NCBI GenBank assembly: GCA_946631895.1
Contig: CAMPAN010000005.1
Span: 1 to 44,173 of the forward strand
Direction: 5' to 3'
DNA: 44,173 bases
From: an uncultured Clostridia bacterium
GTDB lineage: Bacteria; Bacillota; Clostridia; Christensenellales; CAG-138
A model generated the notes under the pieces. The model had not been told where the DNA came from, did no database searches, and was given only the letters and a program-made list of their open reading frames with translations. Positions 1 through 7,014 of this stretch are shown in pieces. Made by a program: the position numbers and the translations under genes. How positions within the stretch are numbered: the first letter of the stretch is position 1; each line of letters opens with the position of its first letter.

Positions 1-2
1 TT

Positions 3-2216
3 TCGGACGTGAAGAACGCGATCCGCATGAACATCTGCCGCTGCACCGGCTATAAGAAGATCGAGGAAGCGATCCTGCTTGCGGCAAAGACGTTCCGCGA
101 GGGCGGGGAGGTCCCGAAGCGGACTTTAAAAGGCATCGTGGGCGAAAACCTCGACCGCGTGGACGCGCCGGGCAAGGCGCTCGGCGACGCGAAATATGCC
201 GACGATCTTTACTTCGACGGCATGCTTTTCGGCACGGCAAAGCGCAGCGACTACCCGCGCGCACGCGTGCTTTCGATCGACACGAGCGCGGCAAAGGCGG
301 CCCCCGGCGTGGTATGCGTGCTGACGGCAAAGGATATCCCCGGCACGGTCAAGATCGGACACCTGAAACAGGATTACGACGTGATGATCCCGGAGGGCTC
401 GATCACGCACTTTCTGGGCGACGCGATCGCTCTGGTCGCCGCGGAGACCGAGGAACAGGCGCGCGCGGCGGCGGCGCTTGTCAAAGTGGAGTATGAGGAG
501 CTTCCGCCCGTGCTGAACATGATGGACGGATTGAAGGACGAGATCCTCGTCCACGCGTCGAACGGCACGAACGTGCTTTCGCACGAGCATCTCATCCGCG
601 GCAACGCCGGGGAGGTCATCAAAAACAGCAAATACGTCGTGACGCATCGCTATTCCACGCCGCCTACGGACCACGCGTTTCTGGAGCCCGAATGCGCCGT
701 GGCGTACCGCGAGGGCGACGGCGTGCGCATCTTCTCCGGCGATCAGGGCATCTATCAGACGCGCAAAGAATGTGCGCAGATGCTGGGATTGCCGCAGGAC
801 AAGGTCCGCGTGACCGCGATGATGGTCGGCGGCGGCTTCGGCGGCAAGGAGGATATGAGCGTGCAGCACCACGCGGCGCTTCTGGCATGGCACACGAACC
901 GCCCCGTCAAGGTCGCGTTCTCGCGCGCCGAGAGCCTGTTGATCCACCCGAAGCGCCACGCAATGGAGATGGAGTTTACCACCGCCTGCGACGAGAACGG
1001 GTACCTCACCGCTATGAAGGCGACGCTGGTAAGTGACACCGGCGCATACGCCTCGCTCGGCGGACCGGTGCTGCAGCGCGCATGCACGCACGCCGCGGGT
1101 CCCTATAACTATCAGAACATCGACATCGACGGCAAGGCGATCTATACGAACAATCCCCCGGCGGGCGCGTTCCGCGGCTTCGGCGTCACGCAGAGCTGCT
1201 TTGCCACCGAATGCAACCTGAACGAGCTTGCGGCTCTGGTCGGAATCTCGGCGTTCGAGATCCGCTACCGCAACGCGATCCGTCCCGGACAGGTGCTGCC
1301 GAACGGGCAGATCGCCGACGAAACGACGGCTTTGGTCGAAACGCTCGACGCCGCGCGTCCGATCCTCGAACGCGATCCGAAGGCGGGCATCGCCTGCGCC
1401 ATGAAAAACGCGGGTCTCGGCGTCGGCATTCCGGACACCGGACGCTGCCGCATCGAGGTCCGAGACGGGGAAGTATACCTGCATTCGTCCGCGGCGTGCA
1501 TCGGGCAGGGCATGGGCACCGTGCAGACGCAGATGGCGGCGGAGATTCTCGGCATTCCGCACGAGCGCGTGCATTACTGCACGCCCGACACCGCGCTTGC
1601 CCCGGACGCGGGCAATACGACGGCGTCGCGGCAGACGCTGTTTACCGGCGAGGCGGTCGTCCGCGCCGCAAAGCAGATCAGAGAAGCGCTTGAAAAAGAG
1701 GGCTCGTGGGACGCGCTGAACGGCAGATCCTTCCTCGGCGAATACACCGGCGTGACCGACAAGCTCGGGTCAGATAAGCCGAACCCGGTCTCGCACATCG
1801 CGTACGGCTACGCAACGCACGTGGTCGAGCTGAACGACGACGGCACGGTAAAGCGCGTGACGGCGATCCACGATCTCGGCGTGGCGGTCAATCCACGCGC
1901 CGCCGAGGGACAGATCGAGGGCGGCGTCGTGATGGGGCTCGGCTATGCGCTGACGGAGGACTTCCCCTTAAAGGACGGCAGACCCACCGCAAAGTACGGC
2001 ACGCTGGGACTGTTCCGCGCGGATAAGACGCCCGAGGTACAGGCGATCCTTGTGGAAAAAGCGACCAAGGACGGACTTGCCTGCGGCGCAAAGGGCATCG
2101 GCGAGATCTGCACGATCCCGACTGCGCCCGCCGTGCAGAACGCGTACATGAACCGCGACGGCGTCTTCCGTACCGTGCTGCCGCTTCCCGATACGCCGTA
2201 CGCCAGGCACAAATAA
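3..2216 (+). CDS. Molybdopterin-binding hydroxylase, xanthine dehydrogenase family (5' end outside window)
   Basis: Large subunit of a xanthine-oxidase-family molybdenum hydroxylase, which hydroxylates purines or similar heterocycles with water and passes electrons to FeS clusters. The reading frame is open to the window edge and the first visible residues carry the second half of a [2Fe-2S] domain (CRCTGY at bases 36-53), so the ferredoxin-like domain is fused to the Mo-binding subunit and the true start is upstream. Visible signatures are the Mo-pterin glycine loop GGGFGGKED (about 828-854), AFRGFG (about 1167-1184) and GAKGIGE near the C terminus, whose Glu codon at 2103 is the expected catalytic base. 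The one-chain 2Fe-2S plus Mo layout resembles the selenium-dependent xanthine dehydrogenase family of Clostridia; substrate and selenium dependence are inferred. It is followed by a terminator. No FAD subunit is visible downstream. Confidence 0.88.
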   Translation, partial: SDVKNAIRMNICRCTGYKKIEEAILLAAKTFREGGEVPKRTLKGIVGENLDRVDAPGKALGDAKYADDLYFDGMLFGTAKRSDYPRARVLSIDTSAAKAAPGVVCVLTAKDIPGTVKIGHLKQDYDVMIPEGSITHFLGDAIALVAAETEEQARAAAALVKVEYEELPPVLNMMDGLKDEILVHASNGTNVLSHEHLIRGNAGEVIKNSKYVVTHRYSTPPTDHAFLEPECAVAYREGDGVRIFSGDQGIYQTRKECAQMLGLPQDKVRVTAMMVGGGFGGKEDMSVQHHAALLAWHTNRPVKVAFSRAESLLIHPKRHAMEMEFTTACDENGYLTAMKATLVSDTGAYASLGGPVLQRACTHAAGPYNYQNIDIDGKAIYTNNPPAGAFRGFGVTQSCFATECNLNELAALVGISAFEIRYRNAIRPGQVLPNGQIADETTALVETLDAARPILERDPKAGIACAMKNAGLGVGIPDTGRCRIEVRDGEVYLHSSAACIGQGMGTVQTQMAAEILGIPHERVHYCTPDTALAPDAGNTTASRQTLFTGEAVVRAAKQIREALEKEGSWDALNGRSFLGEYTGVTDKLGSDKPNPVSHIAYGYATHVVELNDDGTVKRVTAIHDLGVAVNPRAAEGQIEGGVVMGLGYALTEDFPLKDGRPTAKYGTLGLFRADKTPEVQAILVEKATKDGLACGAKGIGEICTIPTAPAVQNAYMNRDGVFRTVLPLPDTPYARHK

Positions 2217-2222
2217 CACACG

Positions 2223-2251
2223 GCGCCTCGCAAACCGAGCGGGGCGCTTTT
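2223..2251 (+). terminator. Intrinsic terminator after the molybdenum hydroxylase gene
   Basis: GCGCCTCGC (2223-2231) pairs with GCGGGGCGC (2239-2247), with a T-G wobble in the middle, around a 7-base loop, followed by TTTT. It lies 6 bases after the stop codon and separates the hydroxylase from the PIG-L gene. Confidence 0.75.
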
Positions 2252-2272
2252 CCCGGAAAGGGATCCTTTGGT

Positions 2273-3697
2273 ATGAAACGAATCTGGATCGTGCTCATCT
2301 GCATCATGCTGTTTACAGCGATCCCCGCAGCGAAAGCGGACACAGACGCCGAAAAGCTGACGGATCGCTGTACCTTTGATTTCGGCACGCAGAAAGAGGC
2401 GGGAAACGATCTCCTGCGCGGCCGCGGCGCGGTCGTATCGCTTAAGGCGGACGCGTCGTTTTCCCTGACGTGGGACGAAGCGCTGGCGGACGCGCGGCTT
2501 TGCCTGCAGTGGCAAGACGAGCCCGAAGAGGTCAGACTGCTCCAGTACGGCGCGGACGAAGCGCTGCTTTCGGAGGAGACGCTTCCGCCGTATCCGGAGA
2601 CCGTTTTGCCGCTTTTGCCCGACGCGCGCCGCGCGGAAATCCGGAACGGGACGAAGAATATGCGGCTTCTTGCCGCCGCCGTGTACGGCGCGGGGGAGCT
2701 GCCCGATCCGTTCCATGACTGGCAGGAGATCCCGGAGCACGTCGATTATCTGTTGATCTCCACGCACCCGGACGACGACGTGCTGTATCTCGGCAGCATC
2801 GTCCCGACCTACGGCGCGGAGCGCGGGTATGTCGGCACGATCCTATATGTCACGAACCAGAACCGCACGCGCAAGAGCGAAGCGGAAAACGGCGCGTGGG
2901 CGATGGGGCTGCGCGTGCGTCCCGTGTTCTTCGGCATGCGCGACATATTCAGCGGGACGACGAAGGCGCGCAGGACCCTGTTTTCCTATGACGAGCTGCT
3001 GCAGAACACCGTCAGGGCGTACCGGAGACTGAAACCTCTTGTCGTGTTTGCGCAGGATCTCAACGGCGAATACGGACACTGGCAGCACAAGCGTACGGCG
3101 AAAGCCGCGCGCGAAGCGTTTTCCCTTGCGGCGGACCCGGAATATGATCCGGAATCCGTCGGGCTGTACGGAACATGGCAGGTGCAGAAGCTGTATCTGC
3201 ATCTGTTCCGGAAAAACACGATCCTGATCGACGCGCATACGCCGCTTGCGGCATTCGACGGAAAGGACGCGTACGAGGTCGCGTGCGACGCGTTTCTGAA
3301 GCATCAGTCCCAACAGCGGTACCATTTCCGCGTGCGGCGGGACAGCGGACAGTATGCGTTCAACCGCTTCGGCATGGCGGAGGGCGTCGTGCCGGTCGGA
3401 GAGGACGTCTTCGACAATATCGACGAAACCCTGTTCTGCGGCTATGTCGCGCCGCCGACGCCGGAACCGACGCCGAGCGCATCGCCGGAACGGACCGAAA
3501 CGCCGGAGCCGTCCGCAAAACCGACGCCGAAGCCGACGCCGCGTCCGAGACCGGCAAAGGAACCGGAGCCGGATCCGACGCCCCTTTACTGGGTCGCTTC
3601 GATCACGCTGCTTGCGTCGACGGCAACGGGCTTTGCCGCGTACTGCTGGAAGAAGCGGCAGAACGAAAAGCACCCGCCCGAGGACAAAGAATCCTGA
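2273..3697 (+). CDS. Secreted, membrane-anchored PIG-L/LmbE-family deacetylase
   Basis: 474 residues. Family members are zinc-dependent N-deacetylases of GlcNAc-type substrates. An N-terminal signal peptide (KRIWIVLICIMLFTAIPAA) is followed by an unassigned beta-rich region (about 25-145). The PIG-L domain begins with LLISTHPDDDVLYLGS: His165 and Asp168 are in the zinc/catalytic motif, normally HPDDE, here HPDDD. The later GHWQHKRT segment (His269, His272) would supply the remaining metal ligand. Residues about 394-438 are a Pro/Thr/Glu-rich stalk, then a transmembrane helix (about 440-460) and a short basic tail, so the enzyme should sit outside the membrane on a C-terminal anchor. The start follows a GAAAGGG site. 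It is monocistronic between two terminators. The extracellular glycan substrate is unknown; a wall or surface polysaccharide is the likeliest target. Confidence 0.82.
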   Translation: MKRIWIVLICIMLFTAIPAAKADTDAEKLTDRCTFDFGTQKEAGNDLLRGRGAVVSLKADASFSLTWDEALADARLCLQWQDEPEEVRLLQYGADEALLSEETLPPYPETVLPLLPDARRAEIRNGTKNMRLLAAAVYGAGELPDPFHDWQEIPEHVDYLLISTHPDDDVLYLGSIVPTYGAERGYVGTILYVTNQNRTRKSEAENGAWAMGLRVRPVFFGMRDIFSGTTKARRTLFSYDELLQNTVRAYRRLKPLVVFAQDLNGEYGHWQHKRTAKAAREAFSLAADPEYDPESVGLYGTWQVQKLYLHLFRKNTILIDAHTPLAAFDGKDAYEVACDAFLKHQSQQRYHFRVRRDSGQYAFNRFGMAEGVVPVGEDVFDNIDETLFCGYVAPPTPEPTPSASPERTETPEPSAKPTPKPTPRPRPAKEPEPDPTPLYWVASITLLASTATGFAAYCWKKRQNEKHPPEDKES

Positions 3698-3710
3698 CGA
3701 ACCGAACTGA

Positions 3711-3737
3711 GAACCGCCCCCGCGCGGTTCTTTTTTT
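3711..3737 (+). terminator. Intrinsic terminator of the PIG-L gene
   Basis: GAACCGC (3711-3717) pairs with GCGGTTC (3724-3730), followed by TTTTTTT (3731-3737). The T-tract overlaps the stop codon of the convergent ABC permease gene (TAA on the minus strand, 3738-3736). The minus-strand reading has no T-run, so it should act only on plus-strand transcripts. Confidence 0.82.
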
Positions 3738-4530
3738 ATGTCCGGACCTTTTTTTCGAGGAAGGCGACGGCGTAGTACATCAGCGCGGCGAGGATGCACA
3801 GCACCGTGACCGACGCCATGACGAGGTCGAGCTTAAAGACCTGCCCGCCGTACACGATGAGATACCCGAGCCCCGCTTTGGAAACGAGGTATTCGCCGAC
3901 GATCACGCCGACCCAGCTCATGCCGACGGAGATCTTCAGCGCGGAGATCAGGTCCGGCACGCCCGCGGGCAGCACGACCTTCGTGAAGATCTGCAGCTTC
4001 GTTGCGCCGAGCGTGCGCATCAGGAGCTGTTTTTCGTCGGTTGCGGCAAGGAAGCCGTTCAGCACCGTCACGGTCGTCACGACGAGCGAAACGAGTACGC
4101 CCATGACCACGATCGACGCCGTTCCCGCGCCGATCCATACGATGAGCACCGGACCGAGCGCGATCTTCGGCAGCGCGTTCAGCACGACCAGATACGGATC
4201 CAGGATCCGGTTCAGCTTCGGCATCCACCACAAAAGCACCGCGATGAGCGCGCCCAAAAGCGTGCCCAGAAGAAAGCCGAGCACGGTTTCAAGAAGCGTC
4301 GTGCCGATGTGCAGCCACAGGGCGCCGTCCGCGTAGAGCCGTACGATCGTTTTCAGCACGCGCGAGGGCGAGGACAGGATGAACGGATCGAACCAGCCGA
4401 GGTCCGCGCCGAGCTCCCACAGCGACAAAAATCCCAAAAGAACGGCGACGCGGGACAGCACGACGGTGCGCGCGTCGCGGCGGATGCGGCGAAGATACTT
4501 CGCGTGCGCTTCGGAAACGGCGTTTTTCAT
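3736..4530 (-). CDS. ABC transporter permease, NitT/TauT (SsuC/TauC-like) family
   Basis: 264 residues. It is the membrane subunit of a binding-protein-dependent importer of the nitrate/sulfonate/taurine/pyrimidine-precursor class. There are about six hydrophobic segments. The typical N-terminal phrase LWELGADLGWFDPFILSSPS is present, and the cytoplasmic EAA loop that contacts the ATPase is seen around LGATKLQIFTKVVLPAGVPD. The chosen ATG (4530) overlaps the stop of the upstream ATPase gene as ATGA, so the two are translationally coupled; a longer open frame upstream is only the ATPase region in another frame. No periplasmic-type substrate-binding protein lies next to the pair, so substrate cannot be named; the family imports small anionic or heterocyclic solutes. 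Confidence 0.88.
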   Translation of the reverse strand: MKNAVSEAHAKYLRRIRRDARTVVLSRVAVLLGFLSLWELGADLGWFDPFILSSPSRVLKTIVRLYADGALWLHIGTTLLETVLGFLLGTLLGALIAVLLWWMPKLNRILDPYLVVLNALPKIALGPVLIVWIGAGTASIVVMGVLVSLVVTTVTVLNGFLAATDEKQLLMRTLGATKLQIFTKVVLPAGVPDLISALKISVGMSWVGVIVGEYLVSKAGLGYLIVYGGQVFKLDLVMASVTVLCILAALMYYAVAFLEKKVRT

Positions 4531-5273
4531 GGCTGCAGCTCCTTCCAGATCCGGTCGAAATAATCGTGAAACGCCGCCTGACTGCGGCGCTCGAGCGGAG
4601 GCATATCCTTCGGGAAGCCGATCTCGATCACCGTTTTCAGAGTTGCCGGACGCGCGGAAAAGACCGCGACGCGATCCGCTGTCGAAATCGCTTCGGAGAT
4701 GTCGTGCGTCACGAGGACGGCGCTTTTGCCTTCGCTCCGGATGATGCGGCAGACCTCGTCGCAAAGGTTCAGCCGCGTCTGATAATCGAGCGCGGAAAAC
4801 GGTTCGTCGAGCAGCAGCAGGTCCGGCTCGAGCGCGAGCGTGCGGATCAGCGCGACCTTCTGCCGCATGCCGCCGGAAAGCTGCTGCGGCTTATAGGTGC
4901 GAAAGTCCCCGAGCCCGTAGGTGTCGAGCAGTTCGAACGCGCGCGCCTTGCTCTGTTCGGTGAGACGGTGCTGCACCTCGAGCCCCAGAAGCACGTTTTT
5001 TTCCACGGTGCGGTGGTCCAGCAGATGGTCGCGCTGCAGCATGTAGCCGAGGCGCAGGTCCTTCCCGGAAAACCGCACGCTGCCGGAGGTGGGCCGCATC
5101 AGCCCCATGATCAGGGAAAGCACGGTCGTTTTGCCGCAGCCGGACGGACCGACGATCGCAAGGAATTCGCCGTCGAGCACGGACAGGTTCAGGTTCTGTA
5201 TGGCAACGGTTTCTCCCGCGAGCGTGTGATACGCGAGAGAAACGTTCTCTAATTTCATCAATTCGGATTGCAT
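4527..5273 (-). CDS. ABC transporter ATP-binding protein, NitT/TauT family
   Basis: 248 residues, the nucleotide-binding partner of the downstream permease. Walker A GPSGCGKTT, Q-loop in GYMLQRDHLL, signature LSGGMRQKVALIR, Walker B LLLLDEP and the switch His in VTHDISEA are all intact, so it should be an active ATPase. The ATG at 5273 was chosen because AAAGGAGAT lies just upstream on the minus strand and the protein then begins in the usual family register (MKLENVSLAY a few residues in). The frame stays open further upstream but without homology. The gene is transcribed away from the mreC side, starting next to the palindromic element at 5338-5410. No convincing promoter was identified. Confidence 0.9.
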   Translation of the reverse strand: MQSELMKLENVSLAYHTLAGETVAIQNLNLSVLDGEFLAIVGPSGCGKTTVLSLIMGLMRPTSGSVRFSGKDLRLGYMLQRDHLLDHRTVEKNVLLGLEVQHRLTEQSKARAFELLDTYGLGDFRTYKPQQLSGGMRQKVALIRTLALEPDLLLLDEPFSALDYQTRLNLCDEVCRIIRSEGKSAVLVTHDISEAISTADRVAVFSARPATLKTVIEIGFPKDMPPLERRSQAAFHDYFDRIWKELQP

Positions 5274-5337
5274 ACCCGATCTCCTTTTGTGTCTGATAGG
5301 ATATCGTATTCCGGTTCCGTCCGCGGCGTTCCGTCGC

Positions 5338-5410
5338 GCCCCGCAGGGGCATATCGCGCCGAAGGCATATCGTGATATGCGGCTTTCGCCGCGCGGCATG
5401 CGTCACGCAT
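5338..5410. repeat. Palindrome-rich intergenic element (tandem mini-hairpins)
   Basis: Between the divergent ATPase gene and a small membrane protein lies a run of short hairpins. They are GCCCC-GCA-GGGGC (5338-5350), linker ATATCG, GCC-GAA-GGC (5358-5366), linker ATATCG (5367-5372), and GCGGC-TTTC-GCCGC (5379-5392). GCATATC occurs twice, 16 bases apart (5349, 5365), and the second copy forms a palindrome with GATATGC (5374-5380). A last palindrome, ATGCGT-C-ACGCAT, spans 5398-5410. Small GC hairpins joined by ATATCG-like linkers look like a REP/MITE-type dispersed repeat; copy number cannot be judged from this window. Confidence 0.5.
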
Positions 5411-5454
5411 CCCGGCTTTTTTGCGTATGATACAGAAAAAGAGGAGGGAAGCAT

Positions 5455-5619
5455 ATGAGAAGACGGTGCGAACGGAATGCAGGGGCAAGGCGGATGCTGC
5501 TTATCGCGTTCGGCGCTTCGGTTGCCGCTTTGATCTTTTACTGCGTGCCGTGGTGGGTATTCTTTGCGGTCGCCGTCGCGTCGCTGCTTGCGGCAGGATA
5601 TCTGTTTTTGCGACAATAG
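5455..5619 (+). CDS. Small two-helix membrane protein (54 aa)
   Basis: A 54-residue frame with a very basic N terminus (MRRRCERNAGARR) followed by two hydrophobic stretches, LLIAFGASVAALIFYC and VFFAVAVASLLAAGYLFL, with a VPWW turn between them. A strong ribosome binding site GAGGAGGG (5441-5448) sits 6 bases before the ATG, which argues that it is translated. It ends about 35 bases before the mreC promoter. Short Arg-rich, two-helix proteins of this kind are common and unnamed in Clostridia. No function can be assigned. A possible -10 (TATGAT, 5426-5431) has no good -35. Confidence 0.6.
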   Translation: MRRRCERNAGARRMLLIAFGASVAALIFYCVPWWVFFAVAVASLLAAGYLFLRQ

Positions 5620-5653
5620 TTAACCGAAAGTTCACCTTCCGCGCGGAAAGTTG

Positions 5654-5662
5654 TGGTATACT
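5654..5662 (+). promoter_or_regulatory. Extended -10 promoter of the mreC operon
   Basis: TGGTATACT gives a TGn-extended -10 (TATACT 5657-5662) about 30 bases before the mreC ATG. No good -35 is seen at 17 bases, which fits extended -10 promoters. Confidence 0.6.
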
Positions 5663-5692
5663 GTACGTTGTAAAGGTATACCGGAGGCGGAT

Positions 5693-6529
5693 ATGCGGAA
5701 GATCTGGAAGAACAGGCCGATGTGGATCGCATTGACAGCGATCGTGCTTTTGATCGTGCTTGCGGCGTTTACGGCAAACGGAAACGACCGCACGGAGGAC
5801 GGTCTGTTCCGCTCTGCGCTCACGCCCGCGGCGGACTTCCTGCATTCCGTGCAGAAATCGGTCGGCGGCTTTTTCACGCGCGTGTTCCGTCCGTCCGCGC
5901 TTTCGGAGGAAAACGAGCGACTGCAGAAGACCGTGCTCGAACAGCAGATGAAGCTGGCGCTGCTCGACGAGACCGAGAAGGAGAACGCAAGGCTTTCGGA
6001 GCTTCTGAACTTTGCGGAGGCGAACCCGAACATGCGGTTCGTCACGGCGTCGGTCATCGGACGGGACAGCAATCCGTATATCGACACGATCACGCTGAAC
6101 GCGGGCTCGCGCAGCGGCGTCACCGAAAAAATGGCGGTCATCACGGCGGATGGCGTCGTCGGACGCGTTTCCGAGGTCGGTCCGAACTGGTGCAGGGTCA
6201 AGACGATGTGCGACGAAAAGATGCGCATCAGCGTCATGGTGCAGCGTACGCGCGACGAGGGCATGCTCGGCGGGATCTATGAACAGGACGGCGAGATCCT
6301 CGGGACGCTGCTCTATTATCTGCCGGGCAAGGCGGACATCCGGGAAGGCGATATCATCCGCACCAGCGGCATCGGCGGGTTTTTCCCGAAGGGACTCTAT
6401 GTCGGAACGGTTCTTTCCGTCAACGGGGAAGGCAAGGGCACGCACGACGCGATCGTTTCGACGGACATTGATTTTCTGCATCTCGAGAACGCGCTGATCG
6501 TGGTCGGCGTGGATGAGGCGATCGGATGA
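5693..6529 (+). CDS. mreC: Rod shape-determining protein MreC
   Basis: 278 residues. MreC scaffolds the cell-elongation peptidoglycan machinery from the outer face of the membrane, linking MreB/MreD to PBP2. The protein has a short cytoplasmic N terminus, one transmembrane helix (MWIALTAIVLLIVLAAF), a coiled coil (about 65-110, SEENERLQKTVLEQQ onward) and the beta-rich MreC domain with the usual phrases VIGRDSNPY, GVVGRVSEVG and DIIRTSGIGGFFPKG. The ATG at 5693 is preceded by GGAGGCGG; an upstream in-frame ATG at 5651 overlaps the -10 and was rejected. The stop overlaps the mreD start (ATGA). mreB is not adjacent in this window. Confidence 0.95.
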   Translation: MRKIWKNRPMWIALTAIVLLIVLAAFTANGNDRTEDGLFRSALTPAADFLHSVQKSVGGFFTRVFRPSALSEENERLQKTVLEQQMKLALLDETEKENARLSELLNFAEANPNMRFVTASVIGRDSNPYIDTITLNAGSRSGVTEKMAVITADGVVGRVSEVGPNWCRVKTMCDEKMRISVMVQRTRDEGMLGGIYEQDGEILGTLLYYLPGKADIREGDIIRTSGIGGFFPKGLYVGTVLSVNGEGKGTHDAIVSTDIDFLHLENALIVVGVDEAIG

Positions 6530-7014
6530 AGCGGCGGCTGTGGCTCATACCGCTTTCGATCCTTGCGGTTTTTCTGGACGTGTTCGTTTTTCCGTCGCTC
6601 TTTGCAAGCGGTTTCCGTCCGCTCTTTGTGCTGAGCCTTGCGCTTGCCGCGACGGCGGCGACCAAGGTGCAGGACGGCATGCTCGTCGCGTTTTTCGGCG
6701 GGCTTCTTTCCGATCTGTTTTTCCATCCGTATATCGGACTGTCTGCGGCGGCATACCTCACGGCAGTCGCGATCCTGTACGGATTTACCCGCAAGGCAGG
6801 TTCCGTGCGCGCACTTGTCATTCCGTTTGCGGCGATCGCGGCAGCGGCGGCGGAGCTTATGATCTTCGGATTCTCGCTTGCGATCGGCGCGCGGTTTGAC
6901 GCGATGCGGCTGCTCAGGGCGACGCTTCCGTCGGTCGTATGCGAAGCGCTGCTCGTTTACCCGCTTTCGGCATCGCTGAAAAGCCGGGAGAAAGGTTCCA
7001 TGTTCGTCAGATGA
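6526..7014 (+). CDS. mreD: Rod shape-determining protein MreD
   Basis: 162 residues, strongly hydrophobic with about five transmembrane helices, the usual MreD size. Recognisable family features are the start RLWLIPLSILAVFLDVFVFP and the conserved GGLLSDLFFHPYIGLSAAAY segment. It works in the membrane with MreC to couple MreB filaments to lateral wall synthesis. Both ends overlap neighbours by four bases (ATGA at 6526 with mreC and at 7011 with the PBP2 gene), so the three genes are a translationally coupled operon. Confidence 0.93.
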   Translation: MKRRLWLIPLSILAVFLDVFVFPSLFASGFRPLFVLSLALAATAATKVQDGMLVAFFGGLLSDLFFHPYIGLSAAAYLTAVAILYGFTRKAGSVRALVIPFAAIAAAAAELMIFGFSLAIGARFDAMRLLRATLPSVVCEALLVYPLSASLKSREKGSMFVR

